NCBI GenBank assembly: GCA_947625935.1
Contig: CANQQE010000003.1
Span: 101,475 to 165,474 of the forward strand
Source: an uncultured Muribaculaceae bacterium
Lineage (GTDB): Bacteria; Bacteroidota; Bacteroidia; Bacteroidales; Muribaculaceae
Direction of reading: 5' to 3'
DNA: 64,000 nucleotides
How positions within the stretch are numbered: the first letter of the stretch is position 1; the number at the start of each line of letters is the position of its first letter. Of this stretch, positions 35,198 to 44,900 are shown in pieces. The position numbers and the translations under genes were made by a program. A model generated the notes under the pieces. That model was not told the origin of the DNA and did not search any database. It saw only the letters and a program-made list of their open reading frames with translations.

Positions 35198-36845
35198 ATG
35201 ACCCATTCACTGAATCATCTCTTTCTCAATACCATAAAAGAACATTGGGAGGACCTGGCCCTCACCGATTTCAACGGCGTGTCGTTTCAATACCGCGATG
35301 TGGCAAGAAAAACAGCCAAACTCCACATATTGTTCAAACACATCGGCCTGCAGCCCGGCGACCGCATTGCGCTTTGCGGTAAAAACTCGGCGCAGTGGGC
35401 GGTGGCTTTTATCGCCACTGTCACCTATGGCGCTGTGATTGTTCCAATTCTGCATGAGTTCAAGGCCGACAATATACATCATCTCGTGAACCACAGCGAG
35501 GCGAAGCTGTTTTTCGCTGACGCCGGTACATGGGAGAATCTTGACCCGGCTATGATGCCGGGGATTGAAGGCGCACTGTTGGTGGGGGATTTTTCGCTTC
35601 TGCTGTCGAGAAGCGAACGTCTGACCGAGGCGCGCGCCCATCTTAACGAGCTTTTCGGGCGCGAATATCCCGAACGCTTCACCCCCGATGACTTAGAGTT
35701 CCATAAGGATAAGCCTGACGAATTGGTGCTAATCAACTATACCTCCGGGTCGACCGGATTCTCAAAGGGGGTCCATGCTTCCTTACCGCGTTCTGTGGTC
35801 GAACGCCCGTTTCTGTCTTGACAACATAACGTTTTTGAAGCCGGGTGACGGTTTGGTGTCGATGTTGCCTATGGCTCATATGTACGGTCTGATGATTGAG
35901 CTTATATTCCCGTTTATCAGAGGCTGTCATATCTACTTCCTGACGCGAATGCCGTCGCCAAAGGTTATTATCGACGCATTCGCGGCGGTTAAGCCAAAAT
36001 TGGTGGTTACGGTTCCGCTAATCATAGAGAAAATCATAAAGACCAAGGTGTTCCCGCTTCTCGAGAAGCCGTTGATGAAAATCCTTCTCCATGTGCCATT
36101 TGTCGATGACCGGCTTTTGGGCCGCATCAAGGAGCGGCTGAACGAGACTTTCGGTGGAAATCTCGAGGAGGTCATAGTAGGCGGCGCTGCCTTGAACAAA
36201 GAGGTCGAGTCATTTCTGCACCGCATAGGCTTCCATTACACGTCGGGGTACGGGATGACGGAGTGTGGCCCGTTGATTTCATACGCACCGTGGAACGAAT
36301 GCCGTCCGGCATCGTGCGGAAAGGTCGTTGACCGTATGGAAATCAAGGTAGACTCCCCCGACCCGTACAATATCCCCGGTGTGCTTTGGGTGAGAGGCAT
36401 GAATCTGATGCAGGGTTACTATAAAAACCCGGAAGCGACCGAGGAGGTGATGAGCGACGGCTGGATGAGTACCGGCGACATCTGTACTATAGATGATGAC
36501 AACTACATTTATCTCCGCGGCCGCGACAAGAACATGATACTCGGCCCATCGGGTCAGAACATCTATCCCGAGGAGATAGAGCAGAAGCTCAACAATATGC
36601 CTTATGTGTGCGAGTCGGTTGTGGTTGATGACAACAATTCGCTCATAGCATTGGTGTATCCGGATTTTGACAACGCCGAAAAGCAGGGTGTCACCAATCT
36701 CCAGGCTCTGATGGAGGAGAACATAGCGCAGCTCAACAAGGAGCTTCCGGCTTACAGCCAGATACGCCGGGTGAAAATCTATCATGAGGAGTTTGAGAAG
36801 ACCCCCAAACGCTCCATAAAGCGTTATCTTTACAAACGGGGGTGA
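35198..36845 (+). pseudogene. Long-chain acyl-CoA ligase, split by a one-base frameshift
   Basis: AMP-forming ligase of the ANL superfamily. The first frame (35198-35821) has the P-loop TSGSTGFSKGV and then runs into unrelated residues and a stop. The second (from 35775) continues MLPYR... and has GYGMTECGP, STGDI and the late KTPKRSIKRYLYK. Removing one base from GGGGGTCC at 35767-35774 makes SKGVMLPYR, the family form, and a full 548-residue protein. Nothing else is broken. It is either a recent pseudogene or a sequence error. Confidence 0.85.
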
Positions 36846-36915
36846 CGCTCTCGGGCAATCTCCCCGCCCCCGTAACTATCATAAAACAACTTTAACCTTA
36901 AACATATTACCTGAG

Positions 36916-39483
36916 ATGAACAAGTTTATCGTACTGTCGATAGCGGCAGCAGCGGCCGCGGAGATGCCGGCGGCTATCCCGACCAAGAGTGTTAGCCTCG
37001 GAGGTAAGGATTATAGTGTCCAGACACTTGTGGAGCGTCCGATAGGTCCCGGTATGACATATACCCGTCTTAGGGTGCCTGATTTTCCGCTTAACGTGAA
37101 TATGGTCACGGTTGACACTAAAAACCCCAATATACGCATAGAAACGACTTTGTCGAACGACCGCAGCGCGGGTACGGAGCTTCTTGTCAACGCGGCGCAG
37201 CGTCATGACGGCCCCGACCATCACGCTGTGGCGGCACAGAACGGGAATTTCTGGATCGTATCGACACAGGAATACTGGGAGCCGCATGGAGCGATGCCTC
37301 ACGGGGTGGCCATGCGTAACGGAATGTTGTCGGCCGATTCAAAGGACTACCCATTCTGGTGGGACCGCCAGAATGAATCGGGCGAATGGGTGCTATGGGG
37401 GTCGAAAGTGGTTGGTATCATCGGTGCGACCGAGCAAAACGAGTTGTGGATCGGTGGCTGCGACACCGAGATGACATTCAAAAGCGAGAAACTCGGCACT
37501 CATGAAATAGCCAACTGTAACCGTGGTTTCAGGCCGGGGAAAATGACGATATACACACCCTGGTATGACCCTGAAAAAGAGTTTGTCCCTCTCAAAAGCG
37601 AGTCGCGCTGGGAGCAGACCATCGACTATGACGCTCAATGTACGGAGGTGCTTTGTGAGATAGCCGAAGGTGAGGAGTGGATCGGCGGAAAGGATATAAA
37701 GTTTGTGGTTAAAGAGGTGCGTTCAAGCAATGGCCACGGGAAGCGCGGCGACTATGACCTCGCGGTAGTGGCCCGTACGTCGGACTTCCATTTCGACCAA
37801 TTCGCGCCAGGGGATGCGATCAGTATCAATTACACATGGGTGTTTGACCGAGACGGCTCACAGCAACGTCCCGCGATAACACAGGCGATCGGGGGAAATG
37901 TCCATATCATGAAAAATGGCCAGATTACGGAACAGAATTATTGGGATTCATATAACACGATGGTCTACAGCCGTTCGGCATATGGCACGTCGCAGGATAA
38001 CAATACTCTGTTTATGGTCACGATTGATAAGAGCAATGACCCTGTCTACGGACGTTCAGACGGCTGCACCACTGAGGTCATGTGCCAGTTACTGAAGGAG
38101 TATGGTGTGTGGAACATGGTAAATGTCGATGCGGGTGGATCGGCCGAGCTGATGGTCGACAACCGCATTATAAACACGACCACCGAGGGTGCTCCACGTC
38201 CTGTCAACAACGGTTGGATGGTATTTGACGTGTCGCCCGATGAAGACCGTGAGATAGCCCGTCTCGCATTCTACGACATAGACCTCAGCGCGCCCGTCGT
38301 CACGACTTACACGCCGCGCGTCATAGCTCTCAACAAGTATGGCACCGTGATTGACGATGATTTCAAGGATTTTGAGGTGACGTCGGTGTCGACGCTTGGC
38401 CATGCGTCGGGGAATTCGTTTGTTTGCGGCGAAAATGTCGGTGAGGCAGAAATCACTGTTTCGGCAGACGGCGCAATCAGCGCAACCCGCAGCCTGACAA
38501 TAACGGGAGCGACCCCGCATTTCAAACTCTCGAAAATAGTGATAGACAACAATCACACTTATGAGATGGAGGTTCAGAGCGAGGCTAACGGAAAAACATA
38601 TGAGGTGGAGCCGTCGCGAATCACGTTCACGTCGGACAATACAGAAATAGCTGATGTTGACGGCCAGGGGGTGCTCCGCGCCATGAAGAACGGCAGTTGC
38701 AACGTCAATGCGAGAATCGTGGATATGAATCAGACGATTCCGGTCTCTGTGGAAAATGTCAGTGTCCCGGCAATAGAAATTTGTGAGACGTTCGCAGACT
38801 GGAGAATCTCTCTCAGCTCAGGGCTTAAATTAGGAACTCCCGGAGAGGGAGGGGTGGTGCCCTATACTTATAATAATCCCCGCGGCTCGGCCAAAATCAC
38901 TTTGGGCTATGGGTCGAAGGAGCTGTATGGGTTGCCAGTGGCTTTTGAAATAGAATTTAACAGCAGTCTGCCTGTCAACAGTCTAACCGCGGGGCTGCGT
39001 CCGCAAGGTGAGAAAAGGGCCAAGATAACCATCGCTCCCGAAAGCGGCTATCAAGCGAATCAGACCCACACGGTGACTATTCCTGTCTCGACGTTCGGCG
39101 ATCTGTCGTATGTGGGGCTTTATCCGCTAACGCTCGCCGACATTGTGTTTGACCTTGCTGTCAACAACGAGTATAAGGGAGACCAGCAACTGATCGTACG
39201 CAGTGTGCGCGGTGTCTATGATGATAAGGGCGGTGTTGACGACCTTGTCATCGGTTCTCAAGAGAACCTGAACATCACGCCTAATCCGGTTGAACCAGGG
39301 GCTATGATTGAAATTAAAGGCCCGGCGGCGGCAAAAGTTGAAATTTTCAATGCAGCCGGTGTTTTTGTGGCCGCAGCCAATCAAGGCGAGGGAATCAAGG
39401 CTCCAGCATCGCCCGGCCTGTATCTGTTGCGCGCTACATATGCCAACGGCGAGACCGGCACCGGCCGCTTCATCGTCAAGTAG
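36916..39483 (+). CDS. Exported phosphodiester glycosidase-like protein with Ig-like domain and T9SS-like tail
   Basis: The 855 residues start with an unusual Ala-rich signal (SIAAAAAAE). A NAGPA-type domain spans about 90-440, with DAGGSAELMVDN near its end. A bacterial Ig-like domain follows (about 540-620, SDNTEIADVDGQGVLRA). The last 75 residues (NITPNPVEPG, then VEIFNAAG, then SPGLYLLRA) look like a type IX secretion sorting domain. NAGPA domains remove GlcNAc from phosphodiesters; the substrate here is unknown. It stands alone, 70 bases after the ligase. Confidence 0.85.
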   Translation: MNKFIVLSIAAAAAAEMPAAIPTKSVSLGGKDYSVQTLVERPIGPGMTYTRLRVPDFPLNVNMVTVDTKNPNIRIETTLSNDRSAGTELLVNAAQRHDGPDHHAVAAQNGNFWIVSTQEYWEPHGAMPHGVAMRNGMLSADSKDYPFWWDRQNESGEWVLWGSKVVGIIGATEQNELWIGGCDTEMTFKSEKLGTHEIANCNRGFRPGKMTIYTPWYDPEKEFVPLKSESRWEQTIDYDAQCTEVLCEIAEGEEWIGGKDIKFVVKEVRSSNGHGKRGDYDLAVVARTSDFHFDQFAPGDAISINYTWVFDRDGSQQRPAITQAIGGNVHIMKNGQITEQNYWDSYNTMVYSRSAYGTSQDNNTLFMVTIDKSNDPVYGRSDGCTTEVMCQLLKEYGVWNMVNVDAGGSAELMVDNRIINTTTEGAPRPVNNGWMVFDVSPDEDREIARLAFYDIDLSAPVVTTYTPRVIALNKYGTVIDDDFKDFEVTSVSTLGHASGNSFVCGENVGEAEITVSADGAISATRSLTITGATPHFKLSKIVIDNNHTYEMEVQSEANGKTYEVEPSRITFTSDNTEIADVDGQGVLRAMKNGSCNVNARIVDMNQTIPVSVENVSVPAIEICETFADWRISLSSGLKLGTPGEGGVVPYTYNNPRGSAKITLGYGSKELYGLPVAFEIEFNSSLPVNSLTAGLRPQGEKRAKITIAPESGYQANQTHTVTIPVSTFGDLSYVGLYPLTLADIVFDLAVNNEYKGDQQLIVRSVRGVYDDKGGVDDLVIGSQENLNITPNPVEPGAMIEIKGPAAAKVEIFNAAGVFVAAANQGEGIKAPASPGLYLLRATYANGETGTGRFIVK

Positions 39484-39516
39484 CGGTCCGCATCAAGGTA
39501 TTCGACGGAATCAAAA

Positions 39517-39548
39517 TTTGGAAAAAGGCTGATAGATTCCTATATTTG
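39517..39548 (+). promoter_or_regulatory. Strong promoter of a candidate RNA gene
   Basis: TTTG at 39517-39520 and TATATTTG at 39541-39548 with exactly 20 bases between: a full consensus promoter. Expected start near 39552-39555. No protein-coding start follows for more than 200 bases. Confidence 0.85.
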
Positions 39549-39554
39549 CAGCGA

Positions 39555-39860
39555 TTTAGGCCACAGAGGTGGCGAAGTCGAAATTAAATTTTATTGTAAA
39601 AGCGTTACTTGGCGCTTCTATTCTTGACACCCTGAAACTTCGCAACTTTCAATTGTGCCATCAAGAATGGAGCAACGGTAGTCGCCTTATGTGTATGTAT
39701 AAAAAAGCAGGCTTGCCGGCAAATTGCCGGTAATGTCGCAATGCTTCCTTATACATAGGCGTGGGCTTCTGCGTTGCCTCGTTTTCATGGCATAAGGGCA
39801 ATGCGAAGGCCTCAGGATGTGGAACGGGCAACAAGCACGGCACCACGCTTTTTCGTTTTT
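39555..39860 (+). ncRNA. Candidate structured RNA, not recognised
   Basis: The 428-base gap before the next plausible gene starts with a perfect promoter and is rich in paired segments. GCGAAGT (about 39572) pairs with ACTTCGC (about 39637). ATTCTTGA pairs with TCAAGAAT. GTATGTATAA pairs with TTATACATA, with CGCC and GGCG outside. CTTCTGCGTTGCC pairs with GGCAATGCGAAG with a bulge. GCGTGG (39759) pairs with CCACGC (39843) and is followed at once by GCTTTTTCGTTTTT, which may be a terminator. I do not see RNase P, tmRNA or SRP landmarks. The 3' end is a guess. It could also be a long leader of the small ORF that follows. Confidence 0.5.
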
Positions 39861-39911
39861 ACCGTCCTCAGCAGGATGCCGCAGGGACATCAAACAGTTT
39901 ATCCAAATTTT

Positions 39912-40103
39912 ATGGAATCGGAAGATTTATTGATTTTCAGTGTTGTACCACCTTCGCGAGGGAAGGAGATGACATTTGGCCGCATAGCGTTCAGGGCGGC
40001 CGACGTCGTTTCGATCGGTTACAATAACCGTTGGGACGGTATGCGGGAGATAACGCTAAAGAACGGTAAGATTGTCATGGTCAGAGAGTATGGGGGTATA
40101 TAG
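39912..40103 (+). CDS. Small protein of 63 residues, unknown
   Basis: The frame reads like protein: MESEDLLIFSVV, then FGRIAFRAADVVSIGY and ITLKNGKIVMVREYGG, a small beta-rich fold. The ATG at 39912 is preferred because the upstream 46 in-frame codons lie in the candidate RNA and look non-protein. The stop codon TAG is directly followed by a perfect 12-bp hairpin and T-run. No family recognised. It probably shares the promoter at 39517 or is read by a weak one of its own. Confidence 0.5.
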   Translation: MESEDLLIFSVVPPSRGKEMTFGRIAFRAADVVSIGYNNRWDGMREITLKNGKIVMVREYGGI

Positions 40104-40145
40104 CATCGACCGCCGATTGCATTGCATCCGGCGGTCGATGTTTTT
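40104..40145 (+). terminator. Strong plus-strand terminator
   Basis: CATCGACCGCCG at 40104-40115 pairs perfectly with CGGCGGTCGATG at 40129-40140; TTTTT follows. There is no T-run in the other direction, so it serves the plus-strand unit from 39517 and not rpsO. Confidence 0.92.
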
Positions 40146-40165
40146 GGGGTTTTGACGGCAAGTGA

Positions 40166-40441
40166 TTACTTGCGGATTCCGAGCTCTTTCTGTGCGATGA
40201 TTGCACGGTAGCGGTTGATGTCCTTGCGGATGAGGTAGTCGAGAAGACGACGACGTTTACCAACCAATGCTTTAAGAGCGCGAGCAGTGCTATAATCTTT
40301 GTGATTTGACTTGAGGTGTTCAGTCAAATGAGCGATACGGACCGAGAATAATGCAATCTGCGCTTCAGGTGAGCCAGTGTCAGTCTTGCCCTTACCGTAT
40401 TTCTCGAAGATTTCTACTTTTTCGTCAGAATTCAAGTGCAT
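40166..40441 (-). CDS. rpsO: Ribosomal protein S15
   Basis: Early-assembly 30S protein that binds 16S rRNA at helices 20-22. The 91 residues include KTDTGSPEAQIALF, LTEHLKSNHKDYS and KRRRLLDYL, the family core. The 3' end lies 20 bases past the plus-strand terminator. It has its own full promoter and a leader of about 45 bases, where autoregulation by S15 could act. Confidence 0.98.
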   Translation of the reverse strand: MHLNSDEKVEIFEKYGKGKTDTGSPEAQIALFSVRIAHLTEHLKSNHKDYSTARALKALVGKRRRLLDYLIRKDINRYRAIIAQKELGIRK

Positions 40442-40491
40442 TCTTTCTGAATTTTTATAAGTAAGTTAATAAAATATTGATTTTGCGGCAC

Positions 40492-40521
40492 AAAGGTAGT
40501 GATAAAAAATGATAAACCAAT
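40492..40521 (-). promoter_or_regulatory. rpsO promoter
   Basis: On the minus strand, TTG (40521-40519), 19 bases, TACCTTTG (40499-40492). Confidence 0.85.
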
Positions 40522-40543
40522 GATTCGCGTTAAAAAAATCTCC

Positions 40544-40879
40544 TTAGTCGAGGTTGGGTTTGTCTTTCGCAGGGTTGCGGAAGTGTATTTTCCCTTCTTC
40601 GTATTCCTGTGCGGCGATGAGAGTCGGTTTGGGGAGTTTCTCGTAGTAGCGCGAGATTTCGATTTGTTCGCGGTTTTCGGTTATTTCCTCAAGGTTGTCG
40701 TTGAGCGAAGCAAATTCCTGAAGTTTCTTTTCGAGGTCGTGTTTCATTTCGCCAGCGATCTGGTTGGCTCGTTTAGCTACTATGCAGACGGTTTCGTAGA
40801 CGTTGCCAGTGTCCTGAGACATCGCTATCATGTCGCGGGTCACAGTGTTGAGCGGGGCGTTGGTCTTTTTATAATCCAT
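40544..40879 (-). CDS. rpoZ: RNA polymerase omega subunit (Rpb6-like, Bacteroidota form)
   Basis: The 111 residues carry the Rpb6/omega core RDMIAMSQDTGNVYETVCIVAKRANQI (in parts) and a charged C-terminal extension usual in Bacteroidota. Omega helps assembly of RNA polymerase. It follows bamD by 33 bases in the same direction, as in many Bacteroidales genomes, so it is likely part of that transcript. Confidence 0.9.
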   Translation of the reverse strand: MDYKKTNAPLNTVTRDMIAMSQDTGNVYETVCIVAKRANQIAGEMKHDLEKKLQEFASLNDNLEEITENREQIEISRYYEKLPKPTLIAAQEYEEGKIHFRNPAKDKPNLD

Positions 40880-40912
40880 AATTGGTAAAGATGGTTGATA
40901 TTATGGTGATTA

Positions 40913-41713
40913 TTATTCTTTTACATATTTTTGAGCGATGGCGAAGATGTTTTCGGCCTCTTTTCGGTTAGGGCTATCGGGATAGCTTGTGATGAAACCG
41001 TAGTACTCGTCGATCACGTCGCGGAAACGGTCGGCCTTTTTCTCTTCCACACTTTGGTTCGCTTCCTGGAATCGGGCTTTGAGAATCAGCATCTCGAGCT
41101 CTTCTTTGTATTTAGAGTATGGGTAGTCTTTTATGGCATTTTTTGCCACTATCACGGCACTCTCGTAGTTGTTGCCCATGTAGTTTCCGAGGTTGTAGTA
41201 GAGCTGGGCGTTCTGAAGCTGTTTTAGCGTCAGCTTGTCTTGCAGCTCGAATATGGCGTTTTGCGCAATAGATACTTTATCGCTTCGGGGGTAGTAGTCG
41301 AGAAAACCCTGAAGCTCCTCAATGGCTTTCACTGTGCCAGACTGGTCGAGCTGCGGCTCCGGGGAGTCGAGGTAGTATCCGTAGCCTGAATAGAACCTTG
41401 CCATCTCGGCGTATTTACCTTTCGGGTAGCGGGTGTAGTAGGTCTTGAAATAAGCTCCCGAGCTGACGTAGTCTTTGTTTTCGTAGTGGCTCAGGGCGAG
41501 AAGATACAGTGACTCCTCGGCCTTGTCGCTTCCTTTGAAAACGGTGATGCAGTCTTGTAGTATCGTGGCGGCCTGGACATATTTTTTTTGCTCGAAAGCG
41601 CGCTTTGCGTAGTCGAACTTATAGTTGTAGTCCTTGCTTTTTTGCGCTTTCTGGTATTCGCCGCAAGACGTTACGGTTAGCGCGAGCAGGACTATTGCTA
41701 TGTATCTCCACAT
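40913..41713 (-). CDS. bamD: Outer membrane protein assembly lipoprotein BamD
   Basis: Lipoprotein of the BAM complex that inserts outer-membrane barrels. The signal ends in VTSC with lipid Cys at 17. The 266 residues hold TPR-like repeats: FEQKKYVQAATILQD, DYVSSGAYFKTYYTRYP, then PYSKYKEELEMLILKA. Length is typical. It has a full promoter 46 bases upstream and is followed by rpoZ. Confidence 0.93.
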   Translation of the reverse strand: MWRYIAIVLLALTVTSCGEYQKAQKSKDYNYKFDYAKRAFEQKKYVQAATILQDCITVFKGSDKAEESLYLLALSHYENKDYVSSGAYFKTYYTRYPKGKYAEMARFYSGYGYYLDSPEPQLDQSGTVKAIEELQGFLDYYPRSDKVSIAQNAIFELQDKLTLKQLQNAQLYYNLGNYMGNNYESAVIVAKNAIKDYPYSKYKEELEMLILKARFQEANQSVEEKKADRFRDVIDEYYGFITSYPDSPNRKEAENIFAIAQKYVKE

Positions 41714-41759
41714 ATTTTTAGTAGACGGGCGAATGATATTAATGAATAGAATTAGTGTG

Positions 41760-41792
41760 CAAAGTTAGTGATTTATTGCGTAGTGTGGCAAA
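41760..41792 (-). promoter_or_regulatory. bamD promoter
   Basis: On the minus strand, TTTG (41792-41789), 21 bases, TAACTTTG (41767-41760). Confidence 0.82.
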
Positions 41793-41872
41793 TTTAGCGG
41801 TAAAATAATTTCAATAAGGGGTCGGGATATGGTTAATAAAGTTGAAAATAAATGTATAATATTAAAATGATA

Positions 41873-41902
41873 TTGCTTGTGGCTAAAAAGGGATTATCTT
41901 CG
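41873..41902 (+). promoter_or_regulatory. Promoter of the GHL10-type gene
   Basis: TTG at 41873-41875, 19 bases, TATCTTCG at 41895-41902, one base from consensus. The leader is about 47 bases. Confidence 0.6.
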
Positions 41903-41954
41903 CGAGGCGTGCGAATACACATAACTAATTAATATACACATAAATATTTCACAC

Positions 41955-44900
41955 ATGAAAAAAATCCTTAAATCGTTGCTCATCGGGATGACGATGCTTG
42001 CATTGCCGGTGGCGCAGATTCATGGAACAACTATCAAACGTGAGTTCCGGTCGACTTGGATTTCGACCGTGTGGCAGCTTGACTGGCCCAAATCGGGTAC
42101 AGGCACCACATCTGCTAAGATAGCCCAACAGAAGGCCGAGATGACTCAGTATCTTGAGGATCTCGCAGCGTGCAATTTCACTTCGGCGTGTTTCCAAGTC
42201 AGGGGGCGTTGCGACGCGTTCTATAAATCGTCGTATGCGCCTTGGTCGGCTGATGTGTCGGGCCGCCGCGGCACAGATCCCGGTTGGGATCCGTTGGCTT
42301 ACGCGGTGAGCGAGGCTCACCGCCTTGGGCTTGAGCTTTATGCCTGGATCAATCCTTACCGCTGGAACACATCGGCTACCGACCCCTCGTCGTCGTGGGA
42401 CAAGGAGTGGATAAATAAAGGTTGGATCATGAGGTACAGCTATGTTGACAGCCAAGGCAAGACGGTGTATTCCAATTACCTGAATCCGGGTCTTGCGGAG
42501 GTGAGCGCGCATGTGCTCGGTGTGGCAACCGAGATCGTTGACGGTTATGACATTGACGGCCTCATAATCGACGACTATTTCTATCCCAACGGCATTCCAC
42601 GAAATTCGACGGCCTCGGACTACGCAACCTATAAGAACAGCGGGACGAGCCTGTCGCTTGAAGATTGGCGTCGCGACAATGTCAACAAGATGGTCGCGTC
42701 GATATATAACATGATTCAGCAGCATAAGCCTGACGTCAGGTTTGGCATAGGCCCTCCGGGTGTAGCCGGTGCGTCGGCTTCAAAACTCGGTTTCCCGTCG
42801 TTGCCGTCGAGCGTGACATCGGGCGACTGGCAGTATAACGGGCAGTTTACCGATCCGTTGCAATGGTTAAAATCGGGTATCATTGATTTCATATCGCCAC
42901 AGATTTACTGGACCCGCAGCCATTCGTCGGCCCCCTACGGGCCTTTGACCGACTGGTGGAGCCAGTGTGCGGCCCAAGCCAACCGCCACCATTACGCGAG
43001 CCATACAATCTCGGCGTTTTCCTCGGCCAACACGGAGTCGAACTGGAGCGAACGAGTGGAACAGATAAAGCTCAACCGCCAGTACACCCGCAACAACGCG
43101 CCGGGATTCTGCCTGTTCAGGACGGCATTTATCAACGGGCCACTCGCAACCGGTTTCGGCGATTATCTGAAGGCTAACGCCACTCCCAAAAAATCACTCC
43201 ATCCGGCGGTGACGTGGAAGAGTGACAAGGTGTATCAGTTTGGCAGCGTGGGAGGTGGCGCCAAAAGCGGAAGCACCCTGAACTGGGATGCCGTAGCGCA
43301 CGGGAAACGCATAGTGAAATACACGGTCTATGCTGTGCCCACGGCCAAAACGCTCAGTGATGTCACGCGAGGCGACGGCGACGGCATCGAGGCGGATTAT
43401 CTGCTCGGTGTCACCTATACCAATTCGTTCCAGCTTCCCGCCGACAGACAGAGCGGTTACTGGTATGCGGTGTGTGTTTATGACGGTTTTTCCAATGAGT
43501 TCGCACCGGCACTGATTGCTTATCCGGTGGTTGACGATGCCCCGATGACCACTCTCCAGCTCCCGGAGGACGGCGCTGAGGTTGAGGGCGACATCGCATT
43601 CGCCTGGAAAGAGGTGGGGGCGGACAGCTATACCTTGCAGATCGCCGTCGACAGGAATTTTGAAGATGTCAAGTGGAGCGGGGTCTATACCGGCTCAACG
43701 GCGAGCGTCGACGCGTCGACGCTCGGAAAGGGAAGTTTCTTCTGGCGTATCATCAGCCGTAAAGAGAACTGTAACCCCACTGTGTCGCAGCATCGTTCCT
43801 TCATAATCAACAAGGTGTCGGTGGGTGCGTATGAGGATGGATATACCATAGTCACCGACGGAGCTGAATATGGCACATATGACAGTGTTTCTCTCAAAAA
43901 TATATGGAGCCGCGGCTTGATGATGGGCAATTTCCCGGAACAATCAGGCTCGATGGCGGGCACGCTTAACCGCGGGATGGTCGCTTCGGGAGGGTATGTC
44001 TACCTGTCGGGGCGTACAGATAACAAGACAAGCGCAGAAATCTATCTTCGCAAGTATGACAGGTTTACCGGGGAGCATATCGCCGATGTAATCCTTGACT
44101 CGAAGGGTCAGGTGAGCTATTATCCGTGCAACGGTGTGGTCAAGGACAGCCATGGGACTGTTTGTGTGACGAATCTCGTGCTCAATATCTCGACGGCTCC
44201 GTTAAAGCTGTTTATTGTCAACACCGAGACCGGCGCATTGACTGAGGCCGCCTCGCTGACATACAGCGGTCTGTCGACCAACCGCGTGGATCACGCGGCG
44301 GTGACGGGCGATGTGGCCAACGGTGATTTCGCCGTCTTCGCCGCCGTGGCGGGCAGTCCGTATGTAATCAGATGGATTGTGGAGGGAGGCAATGTCAAAT
44401 CATCGGCACATACGGAGCTTAAATCGCTTTACCCGCAGTCGGCTTCAAATCTGGGCATCGCACCAATCGTGGTGCCTGTCGATGAGAATGATTTCTTTGT
44501 GAACGGGGCCAATACGGCACTGACACGGTATGAGTTCGTGGCAGGTGGCTCGGCGCGTATGACAGGTTCGTTCGCAGAGTCGCCCGCCGATGTGAGACTG
44601 TCGGAGGCTACATATAACGGCGGCGCGTATTTCAATCTCGGAGAGAACCGCTATCTCGTTTATCCAGCCTCAACCGCTCCCCATAATTTCCATGTGACGA
44701 AAACGAACAGCAGTATGGATTACGGGGCAATGTCGCTACGGTGGGTGCTTCCTCATGAGGAGGCATCGGTGTTCGGCGACCATAACGCGGGTGTCATGCA
44801 GGCCGCGGTGGATTATATGCCGGGCCCGGATGAGAATAACGGCACCATCTACACCTACGTCCCCGGTGCGGGGCTTGCCGCCTATAGCTTAGTCGCGGAC

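Noticed and set aside
35767-35771. Phase variation by the G run in the ligase gene
   Set aside because: Five G are too few for high-rate slippage, and the gene is not of a surface type.
39555-39860. RNase P RNA, tmRNA or SRP RNA as the identity of the RNA candidate
   Set aside because: The GAGGAAAGTCC block of RNase P, the tRNA-like ends and tag of tmRNA, and the GGAAGGAAGCA-type SRP tetraloop region are all absent.
39774-39911. Upstream extension of the small 63-residue ORF
   Set aside because: These codons lie in the paired region of the RNA candidate and give Arg/Pro-rich residues without protein character.
40104-40145. Terminator as the end of rpsO
   Set aside because: The T-run follows only in the plus direction; on the minus strand no T-run comes after the stem.
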